A stretch of 33,378 bases of DNA, from contig JAUWRA010000007.1 in assembly GCA_030610815.1 (NCBI GenBank), positions 1 through 33,378 of the forward strand, given 5' to 3'. Origin of the DNA: Methanosarcinales archaeon. Its GTDB lineage: Archaea; Halobacteriota; Methanosarcinia; Methanosarcinales; Methanocomedenaceae. Numbering within the stretch: position 1 is the stretch's first letter; every line of letters starts with the position of its first letter. Both the position numbers and the translations under genes were made by a program. Below, in pieces: positions 25,890 to 33,378 of the stretch. The notes beneath the pieces were generated by a model that was not told the origin of the DNA, made no database searches, and saw nothing but the letters and a program-made list of their open reading frames with translations.

Positions 25890-26870
25890 TTGTTCGATAA
25901 ACTGCTGGGAAAAAAGGAACTTGAAGAACACATCCGAACACTGGAAACTCAGATGGAACAGTTGAGGTCTGAAAATGAATCCACCTCGGCCCGGCTGGCA
26001 TCCAAAGACGAAACTACGCGTAAAGCAATATCTCAAAAGCAGGTTGTTGAAGAAGAACTAAACAGTGCAAAGAAGAAAATAGAGACCCTGGAGCATGAAA
26101 TTTCAGTGTTTAGCAAAGATACATCCCTGGATGTTACCTTTCGAAATATCAGTAGTATCCCTATAAGATCCATGGCTAAGTATGTCTACCAGATAGGGTC
26201 CATGCGGGCACTGGATAATAGTCTGGTCACGGCATACCTCCAGCCCGGGCAATCACTACCAGACCTTGAAAATGGACGTGAACTACTGGAATCCCTTGGA
26301 CATGAAACCGCAGGTCTGGTCGATAAGATCGTTTCTCCTACAGGGGTTGCGGTCTTCTATGATACGCTTGGCATGGTAAGGGAAGCTGTGGCACCGTTTT
26401 TACCAGTGGACGTATCTTCCTGGCAAATGGATGCCAGGTTTGATGCCACAGCCTTGCAGGAACTTATAGATCGAAAGGTAAACCTCTGTGTTCTCCTTGC
26501 TCATGCAGGAGAGTCATTTATTGGCATAACTGACAACCCGGGATCATTTGCAGACTACCAGATCGTAAGAAGCAGCGTTAAGGGAAAGCATACCAAAGGT
26601 GGCTGGAGCCAGCGAAGGTTCGAGCGGCTGCGGGATGAAGATATCCAGCATCATGTAAAAAAGGTGAAAGATGCGCTAAAGAAGATGGTTGACGGTTCGG
26701 GTACTGAAATTACTTTTATATTAACAGGGGGAGAGTCCAGGCTGGTATCCGGGATACTGGCGGGTTTTGATTATCCGGTAGTGGATAGAAGGTTTGATGT
26801 GGTAGTTGATAAGAAGATGATCGATAGAATATTGAAAGAAGTATGGTCTTCAAAACGGTATGGGATATGA
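25890..26870 (+). CDS. Vms1/ANKZF1-like (VLRF1/eRF1-fold) protein with N-terminal coiled coil
   Basis: 326 aa, TTG start after CGGGAGAT; coiled coil then eRF1-like segment 'ADYQIVRSSVKGKHTKGGWSQRRFERLRDEDIQHHVKKV'. Confidence 0.75.
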   Translation: MFDKLLGKKELEEHIRTLETQMEQLRSENESTSARLASKDETTRKAISQKQVVEEELNSAKKKIETLEHEISVFSKDTSLDVTFRNISSIPIRSMAKYVYQIGSMRALDNSLVTAYLQPGQSLPDLENGRELLESLGHETAGLVDKIVSPTGVAVFYDTLGMVREAVAPFLPVDVSSWQMDARFDATALQELIDRKVNLCVLLAHAGESFIGITDNPGSFADYQIVRSSVKGKHTKGGWSQRRFERLRDEDIQHHVKKVKDALKKMVDGSGTEITFILTGGESRLVSGILAGFDYPVVDRRFDVVVDKKMIDRILKEVWSSKRYGI

Positions 26871-26948
26871 TAAGTCAGGAATAATGCACTTTCGGCTTAT
26901 ATTTGTCAATATCCTCCCGGTTAAGGTGTAACTGTTCCTCAAGGCTGG

Positions 26949-26984
26949 CTGCCACCCTGCCGCCCTGACGGGCTGCGGTGGCAG
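26949..26984. other. GC-rich hairpin in convergent intergenic region
   Basis: CTGCCACC-ct-GCcGCCC-tgac-GGGCtGC-GGTGGCAG. Confidence 0.6.
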
Positions 26985-27024
26985 GGTAAAGTGCAAGTAT
27001 AGTTAAGGGCACAAAAAAAATCGG

Positions 27025-29619
27025 TCATGCTCTTTCAACCACGACCATTACATCCCAGATCTCCAGCACATCAACCGCATGTCCCTCTGACATGATCTCA
27101 CGCTCAAATTCCACAGCCGCAGGTTCCAGCGTGATCGTTTCACCCTTAACCTCAAGTTCAACTGCCCCGCCTGCTGCCTGTTGTGCGATGGACTCAGGGT
27201 CGGCTGATTTCAGTGCACCGATGATGGGGCCGGCCTTGTCCCTGAACTTCGGACCGATAATGCTCATCTTGGGCTTTACGCCGCTGACCCTGTACTCGAA
27301 CTCGGGCTCCCCCTCCATCACCTCGATATCAGCACTTACCGTACCCGCAATATCGGTCACATCCTCTATGCGCCCGTATATTCTGAGTCTTCCCAGTGGT
27401 GCATTCAATGCCATGCCCTTATCAGACTTGAAACGCCTGATGGCGGCCGTGATCTCCTTCACCTTTTCGCCTGAGGCTTCTGCCCCCCGATCAATGGCAG
27501 ACTCATCCACATCCGGCCAGCTTGACTGGTGCACACTCTGCCGGTGCAGCAATGAGAACACTTCCTCTGCGAAATAGGGAATGAAAGGTGCAAGCATCCG
27601 TGCCAGGGCATCCACTGTAAAATACAGGGTCTGTTGTGCCGCACGCCTGGCATCTACATCCTCGCCGTACAGCCTGGACTTGATCAGTTCAATATAATTA
27701 TCTGCCAGGGTCTCCCATGCAAAACCCCTGATATTCTTCATGGTCTCATCGAACTGGTATGCATCCATGCTGTCAGTGGCTTCCTTGATAAGGGTGTTCA
27801 GTTTACTCAGCAGCCAGGTGTCGATCGTCCTGTACTCTACATCACCACCTGGCTGGAAATCCTCAAGATGTGGCATGCAGAACCTGACAATGCTCCATAG
27901 TTTCTGCTGGAACCGGTTTCCAGCTACTACATCCTTCCAGCTGAATACGATATCTGACCCGGTAGACCCGCCAATGGCGGCCCACTGCCTGAAGGCATCC
28001 GAACCATACTCCTTGACCACTTTTTCAGGCATCACGATATTGCCCAGGCTCTTGCTCATCTTCTGCCCGTCCTCACCCAGCACCATACCGTTTATCACAA
28101 TATCGTCCCAGGGGCGTAGACCCGTTAGTGCGCTTGCGCGCAGGATTGTATAGAAAGCCCAGGTCCTGATGATATCATGACCCTGCGGCCTCATCTGGGT
28201 CGGCAGGCGTACATCGTCACGGGACAGCCAGCCGGCAACGTTCAGGGCTGAGATGGACGAGTCCATCCAGGTATCAAGCACGTCTTTCTCGGGTGAGAAC
28301 GAAGTGGAGCCGCAATTACAGGCCTCGGGCGGCTGGGAGTTGTTAGGGTCCAGGGGCAGCCATTCTTCTTTCGCCACCATGACCTCGCCACACTGGTTGC
28401 AGTACCACACAGGAATGGGGGTTGCAAAGATACGCTGCCTGGAGATGCACCAGTCCCATTCCATTGTACCGGTCCAGTTCTTGAGCCGTGTCTCCATATA
28501 GGGCGGCATCCAGTTGATCTTAGATGATTTGGAAATGATGTCGTCAGCATCTATCTTCACGAACCACTGCCGTTCTGAAAGTATCTCGATGGTCGTTTTG
28601 CAGCGCCAGCACAGTCCCACATTCTGGTCCAGGGTCTCCTGGTCATAGATGATGCCTGCATCCTTCATGTCCCTGGTGATGGCCTCCTTGCACTCGGTAA
28701 GGGACATCCCCTCGTATTTGCCTGCAATGGAGGTCATGATGCCCTGTTTGTCAATGGCTTTGCGAATAGGCAGCCCCAGTTCGGCCCACCATCTCACATC
28801 CTGCTTATCGCCAAAGGTACATATCATGACCACGCCGGTACCGAATTCAGGGTCAACCTCAGGATCGGACAGCACCTTTACCTTATGGCCAAATACAGGA
28901 ACCTCAATTTCCTTACCCACAAATTTATTGTACCTGTCATCATCAGGGTTCACGGCAACGGCTACGCAGGCTGCCAGCAGTTCGGGCCGGGTGGTGGCCA
29001 CATCCAGTTCATCGAAATGGAAATAGTTCAAAGTGGTCTGCCTGGCATCATATTCCACTTCAGCAAATGCGATGGCTGTCTCGCAGCGGGGGCACCAGTT
29101 CACAGGATGGTCTGCCTGGTATATCCGGCCGCTATTGTACATCTGTACAAAGGAGTGCTGTGTCTTGCCGTAGTACTCTGGCTTCATGGTGATGTACTCA
29201 TTGCTCCAGTCGATGCTGAAGGCCAGCCTGCGCATAGTATTGCGCATCTTCTCTATGTTACCGGCTGTCAGTTCTTCGCACAGCCGCCTGAACTCAGCAC
29301 GCGGCACCTGGTTCTTGGTGATGTTGTGTATCTCTTCCACCTTGACCTCGGTAGGCAGGCCGTGGCAGTCCCAGCCCTGTGGGAACATCACATTATATCC
29401 GCGCATCCGTTTGTACCTGGCAACGAAATCGATATAGCACCAGTTCAGGGCATTGCCTATATGGAAATTGCCTGTGGGGTAGGGCGGCGGCGTATCAATA
29501 ATATACTGCGGTTTCGCAGAATCCCAGTCAAAGTAGTTCACTGAATCTTGCCATTCCCCCATCCACCTGGGTTCGACCTCCTGTGGGTTGTATTCTTTTG
29601 GCAGTTGTGTTATAGACAT
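27025..29619 (-). CDS. valS: Valyl-tRNA synthetase
   Basis: 864 aa; '[17 protein letters not shown]' HIGH-type motif, 'KMSKSLGN', class I aaRS architecture. Confidence 0.96.
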   Translation of the reverse strand: MSITQLPKEYNPQEVEPRWMGEWQDSVNYFDWDSAKPQYIIDTPPPYPTGNFHIGNALNWCYIDFVARYKRMRGYNVMFPQGWDCHGLPTEVKVEEIHNITKNQVPRAEFRRLCEELTAGNIEKMRNTMRRLAFSIDWSNEYITMKPEYYGKTQHSFVQMYNSGRIYQADHPVNWCPRCETAIAFAEVEYDARQTTLNYFHFDELDVATTRPELLAACVAVAVNPDDDRYNKFVGKEIEVPVFGHKVKVLSDPEVDPEFGTGVVMICTFGDKQDVRWWAELGLPIRKAIDKQGIMTSIAGKYEGMSLTECKEAITRDMKDAGIIYDQETLDQNVGLCWRCKTTIEILSERQWFVKIDADDIISKSSKINWMPPYMETRLKNWTGTMEWDWCISRQRIFATPIPVWYCNQCGEVMVAKEEWLPLDPNNSQPPEACNCGSTSFSPEKDVLDTWMDSSISALNVAGWLSRDDVRLPTQMRPQGHDIIRTWAFYTILRASALTGLRPWDDIVINGMVLGEDGQKMSKSLGNIVMPEKVVKEYGSDAFRQWAAIGGSTGSDIVFSWKDVVAGNRFQQKLWSIVRFCMPHLEDFQPGGDVEYRTIDTWLLSKLNTLIKEATDSMDAYQFDETMKNIRGFAWETLADNYIELIKSRLYGEDVDARRAAQQTLYFTVDALARMLAPFIPYFAEEVFSLLHRQSVHQSSWPDVDESAIDRGAEASGEKVKEITAAIRRFKSDKGMALNAPLGRLRIYGRIEDVTDIAGTVSADIEVMEGEPEFEYRVSGVKPKMSIIGPKFRDKAGPIIGALKSADPESIAQQAAGGAVELEVKGETITLEPAAVEFEREIMSEGHAVDVLEIWDVMVVVERA

Positions 29620-29700
29620 GTAATGCTCCTTTTGAAGTGTGAAATTTGGTATTTACTATGATGTGAGTATGAACACAAAACACGCACAAGATAAATATTA

Positions 29701-30162
29701 TTATCGGTGTTGCAGCAGGTTGCCGTGAATATCTATCTCACCACGAAGAACCCTGGTTGAGGATATGGGACGACCGTCACCTGCCAGCACGTACTCTACC
29801 AGCTCAATGTTGATGGGCTGTTTCCCCTGTTCAGCCCGCCGGGTGTTTATCAGGTGTGCCGTGGGTTCGGTCTCGGGGGAGACTACAAGGTAATCAAAAT
29901 CCTCGTATATGGTTGGGCCGAAGGGGTCGTCCAGCCTGACTGTGAGCGGGCGGATACCGAAGGTATCCTGCATAAAGGCCATGACCTCCTGCCTCCTTGC
30001 CTCCCAGTCTTCCACTTCATGGTACTTTTTCCCTGCCATCTCGTTAGAAGTTATGCCGATCAGCAGTTCGCCGCCGCTGCTTAACTGGTGTGCTCTGGTA
30101 AGCAGGGCCCTGTGGCCGTCATGTAAGGGATTAAAGGTACCACCTACTGCAACTCTTGACAT
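29701..30162 (-). CDS. coaD: Phosphopantetheine adenylyltransferase, archaeal type
   Basis: 153 aa; nucleotidyltransferase motif 'VAVGGTFNPLHDGHRALL'. Confidence 0.88.
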   Translation of the reverse strand: MSRVAVGGTFNPLHDGHRALLTRAHQLSSGGELLIGITSNEMAGKKYHEVEDWEARRQEVMAFMQDTFGIRPLTVRLDDPFGPTIYEDFDYLVVSPETEPTAHLINTRRAEQGKQPINIELVEYVLAGDGRPISSTRVLRGEIDIHGNLLQHR

Positions 30163-30196
30163 TGAGGTGTCTTATTGCAATGAGGCACAATAATAG

Positions 30197-30730
30197 TTAT
30201 CGATAATTACCTTTATTACTGCGGGTGAGATACAAAGTGACTGCAGCAGTACACAGCACCAGCATTACCATGACTGCATAGGTATGTTCGGTCAGCAGGA
30301 TATAGTACATTTTACGATTTATGGGATACAGCAGCATGATGCCTTCGGCAGCCAATCCGCTCACCACTGTTTCATTGAACTCGCTGGCCGCTGTATCATT
30401 GGTAATTGCAATGTCTATGATCTGCCTGATGGTACCTTTTGAGTTGTCAAACAGGAATATGTCCAGCAAGTTGTGGCTCAGCAGACCTGCCAGTAGCGGC
30501 CTGAAGGATATGGGATATACTAACCCTATGACACCAGCCAGTGCCGTCAGCACCAGCGGGGCGTGGATCTCACTTCGGTGGGTGGTGAGAATGTCCAGGT
30601 CAGGGAAGAGGCTTGCAGCTATTGCTATTGTTATGATAATGTTGCGGTGCTTTTCCCACTCCTGCGGGTGGTTTATATAAACCAGTCTGGTAATTGCGAG
30701 ACCGAAAATAATGTGTGATATCCAGTCCAT
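30197..30730 (-). CDS. YdjM-like membrane-bound metal-dependent hydrolase family protein
   Basis: 177 aa; 'SHIIFGLAI', 'LFPDLDIL', 'HAPLVLT', 'LLSHNLLDIF'. Confidence 0.7.
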   Translation of the reverse strand: MDWISHIIFGLAITRLVYINHPQEWEKHRNIIITIAIAASLFPDLDILTTHRSEIHAPLVLTALAGVIGLVYPISFRPLLAGLLSHNLLDIFLFDNSKGTIRQIIDIAITNDTAASEFNETVVSGLAAEGIMLLYPINRKMYYILLTEHTYAVMVMLVLCTAAVTLYLTRSNKGNYR

Positions 30731-30807
30731 AATGAGTATAGTATATTATAATTTATTTATAAAATAGTATTTATATTATAATCTGCTTATAATATTCTGC
30801 TTATAGC

Positions 30808-31662
30808 TCATTCCTTGGATCTTAGCAGTATAATATTCCCCCGACCCTTTTTGACCTTGTGTACCAGTCCCCTGTCCTCAAGGTCGGTTATCATCAGGCT
30901 TACCTTTGCCTCAGAACAATTCAACCTGCCCCTCAGGTCTATCTGGGTCATCCTGCCTCCCAACTTCTCCAGTATTTCGATAATCTCTTTCAGGTCTTCG
31001 GGAAGCTTATCAATATCGCGTGCAGGTCCCGGGTCATTGGAACGAGCATTTTCACTATGAACTCCAGGCACGGGTTCTGCTGATTCTGCTGGTTTTTTCG
31101 GTTCTATCGATTTTTTCGATTTTCCCGGTTCTATTGGTTCTGCGGGCTCTGACTCATCTTCCAGTCCATCACTCCTTTTGTAATGATGATATGCAGCAGC
31201 ACCCATTATCATCAATAATAATAACGCAACAACAGTATAGGTCAGGTCAAATTCGGGCAGGATGTTATCTTCAACATCATAGGTGACATTGCCAATATCT
31301 TCATCAGGGAACTCTTCTACCTCCTCATGCAACGGGAACATCAGGATATCGAACACATAGTCCCCTTCGTAGTCAGTCACTGTTAGCGTATCTTCACCGT
31401 AATACACCAGGGTATCATTTCGATAGTAACTGGTTTTGATAAGGTAGTCCCCCGGCGGCAGGTTAAAGGAATATACACCCGAAGCCGCTACCCTGAACTG
31501 GGTGGGTGTGGAGTTAACTTCGACAAGGGCATTATCCAGAGGCTCGAAGGTGGACCATTCGTATACGGTACCGTGAATGGTGATGGCACTGACTGTCTGT
31601 GGAATAAGTATTATTACGATGGCTATTAGCAGAAGGCGTGCATTAAACATTTGTGAAAACAA
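30808..31662 (-). CDS. Membrane-anchored protein: signal/TM, carboxypeptidase-regulatory-like beta domain, TM, C-terminal winged HTH
   Basis: 284 aa; 'IHGTVYEWSTFEPLDNALVEV..GDYLIKTSY', TM 'LTYTVVALLLLMIMGAAAY', C-term 'RMTQIDLRGRLNCSEAKVSLMITDLEDRGLVHKVKKGRGNIILL'. Confidence 0.78.
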   Translation of the reverse strand: MFSQMFNARLLLIAIVIILIPQTVSAITIHGTVYEWSTFEPLDNALVEVNSTPTQFRVAASGVYSFNLPPGDYLIKTSYYRNDTLVYYGEDTLTVTDYEGDYVFDILMFPLHEEVEEFPDEDIGNVTYDVEDNILPEFDLTYTVVALLLLMIMGAAAYHHYKRSDGLEDESEPAEPIEPGKSKKSIEPKKPAESAEPVPGVHSENARSNDPGPARDIDKLPEDLKEIIEILEKLGGRMTQIDLRGRLNCSEAKVSLMITDLEDRGLVHKVKKGRGNIILLRSKE

Positions 31663-31699
31663 TTTGAATGACCAGTATAAAAATATAGGGGTTTTCTAC

Positions 31700-33091
31700 T
31701 TAGATCCTTGCTTCAATATCTTCTGATGACAAGAGAATAAAATTGTTCTGTTTGGCGAATATCTTTGCTTCATTGGTAAAACCTGATTTGGAAGCAGCCA
31801 TATAATATTCTTTTCTCAAATCATTGTTCCAGTTCACATGTTTTGCTTTATCCATTAATTCCTTTAAGACATTAACATTTGTTTTTTTGTTTTGCCATTT
31901 GCATTCACAAAAGAGGATTTCATTCGTGTTCTCATTTATTGCCACAATATCGATCTCGATATCCTTGTGCCACCATTTTCCAATCCTTGAATACTTGAAA
32001 ATGCCAAAATGTGGAATGAGTTCCATTACAATGCGCTCAAATTTGTTCCCGAGATACATCGGAAATTCGCTTTGTATTGTATTGACAATTGAACCGGAAT
32101 TCCCCCTTTCCAGTTCTGTCAGGTTAGTATAAACAAACCTGAACCAAAAATCAAAGAAATTATCCTTGATAGAATACCTGGCACCAATTGCTTTTAATTT
32201 TCGCTTGAAATTCAACGTAGGGGGTTGATTTTTTTCAATTATACCTGTTTTTTCAAGGATGGACAGGTATTTTGACAGAAGGCTTTTATCAAGCCCGGTT
32301 TTGTTGTATATCTCATTAAAACGTGTCAGTCCGCCCGCAACTGCGGACAGTATGGACATATAATTGGAAGGGTCCCTGAATTCTTCACGCAGCAGTATCT
32401 CAACTTCTTCATACAGGAACTCGCCTTTTGCAAGGATCTTTGTTTCTATATTCTTCCAGACCGACAGGTCACAATCAAACTTGGCAACATATCCTGGTAT
32501 GGTATCTATGACAGAATAAACTGTTAAGAGGTCTTCGAAGGTGTACTTTTGGAATAATTCTTTCAGATGAACTACATCAAGGCGGTCTACCATCCACTGT
32601 CCGGTCCGCCTTCCATAGATCGGGCTTTTATAATCCAGGGTATATTTTTCCATCTTGCTGATGGAAGAGCCGCATAGTACAAGCATTAATTTGGTGTTTA
32701 TCAACTGGGAATCCCAATTATCCTGGAGCACTGATAGGATCTCAGGGAATTTATTTACTATGAACGGGAATTCGTCAAAGACCAGAACAACCCTGTCTTT
32801 GCTGTTTTCGGCTATGTAAAGTAAAAAATCATCCCAGTTTGACAGCGGTGAGCGTGCCAGTGAGATGTCATTGAAGAATTCCATTACCATTAAATTTAAC
32901 CTGCGCAGGGTATCCTCTTTTGATTCTGCCCTGCCAAGGAAAAAAAGAACACGTTTATCTTTGGCGAATTTATTTAAAAGTTCGGTTTTCCCGATTCTCC
33001 GCCGACCGTATATAATGATGAGTTCGGCTTCTTTTGAGTTGTACTTTCTCTGCAGGAACTCCAATTCGCGAGTTCTGTTTATGAATTTCAT
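31700..33091 (-). CDS. Archaeal AAA-type ATPase (DUF234-like C-terminus)
   Basis: ORF open from 33118; P-loop region 'IIIYGRRRIGKTELLNKF', 'VLVFDEFPFIV', C-terminal nuclease-like 'DIEIDIVAINENTNEILFCECKW'. Confidence 0.88.
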   Translation of the reverse strand: MKFINRTRELEFLQRKYNSKEAELIIIYGRRRIGKTELLNKFAKDKRVLFFLGRAESKEDTLRRLNLMVMEFFNDISLARSPLSNWDDFLLYIAENSKDRVVLVFDEFPFIVNKFPEILSVLQDNWDSQLINTKLMLVLCGSSISKMEKYTLDYKSPIYGRRTGQWMVDRLDVVHLKELFQKYTFEDLLTVYSVIDTIPGYVAKFDCDLSVWKNIETKILAKGEFLYEEVEILLREEFRDPSNYMSILSAVAGGLTRFNEIYNKTGLDKSLLSKYLSILEKTGIIEKNQPPTLNFKRKLKAIGARYSIKDNFFDFWFRFVYTNLTELERGNSGSIVNTIQSEFPMYLGNKFERIVMELIPHFGIFKYSRIGKWWHKDIEIDIVAINENTNEILFCECKWQNKKTNVNVLKELMDKAKHVNWNNDLRKEYYMAASKSGFTNEAKIFAKQNNFILLSSEDIEARI

Positions 33092-33198
33092 TATGATTAT
33101 ATACTTATAATTCAACAAATTTAAGTTTATCGGATAATAATGAGACTTTTTAATTTATTCTGATCAAGTATGATAAATGGATCATGGCAAAGAAAATC

Positions 33199-33293
33199 AA
33201 CCACAGAGAGCACAGAGAGCACAGAGAGCACAGAGAGCACAGAGAGCACAGAGCGTTATTGCCTTCTCTGTGCTCTCTGTGCACTCTGTGGTT
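33199..33293. repeat. 9-bp tandem repeat (CACAGAGAG x5 plus one degenerate copy) forming one arm of a long inverted repeat
   Basis: Left arm AACCACAGAGAGCACAGAGAGCACAGAGA..; right arm 33265-33293 is its reverse complement with 1 mismatch over 29 bp. Confidence 0.9.
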
Positions 33294-33378
33294 ATAAACC
33301 GTTCCAGGAAATAATAAAAAGTCTCAAAATAATACCTGCAACCTTCTGTTATTAGATATGGCTGCCAGGGTCGGAGGA

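Noticed and set aside
28885-29544. 219-aa plus-strand ORF
   Set aside because: Antisense shadow of valS, which is unambiguous on the minus strand.
33199-33260. Possible CRISPR-like repeat
   Set aside because: 9-bp period without spacers; simple tandem repeat.
33170-33355. 61-aa ORF with STESTESTE repeats
   Set aside because: Entirely produced by translating the 9-bp tandem repeat and its inverted arm; no supporting promoter or RBS.

Overview
The window is archaeal chromosome, probably from a Methanosarcinales-type methanogen or a related ANME/alkane oxidiser. That lineage is inferred from a multiheme cytochrome c placed directly before rnfCDGEAB. Main contents, left to right: (i) ApbE flavin transferase and two tandem-domain UspA proteins; (ii) a respiratory cluster of small membrane protein, b-type cytochrome, small membrane protein, multiheme cytochrome c (8 CX2CH + 1 CX3CH) and RnfCDGEAB; (iii) a convergent, probably DNA-binding protein with a C-terminal V4R-like Cys pattern, and a third UspA; (iv) a large Mrp/Mbh-like antiporter operon whose gene order matches Mbh A-H, with two extra antiporter subunits; (v) a bactofilin-like protein, thymidylate synthase, RadC and a Vms1/VLRF1-type putative release factor; (vi) a minus-strand run of ValS, archaeal CoaD, a YdjM-like membrane protein, a membrane-anchored wHTH protein and a DUF234-type ATPase; (vii) a 9-bp tandem repeat folded into a long inverted repeat. 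The most interesting unexplained signal is a phased TG(T/C)TCAT repeat, 20 bp period. It lies just upstream of the TATA-like box of the cytochrome b/Rnf cluster and, in the same orientation relative to transcription, just upstream of the TATA-like box of the putative regulator gene that ends against rnfB. This suggests an autoregulated respiratory regulon. All assignments come from reading the sequence; no database search was run.
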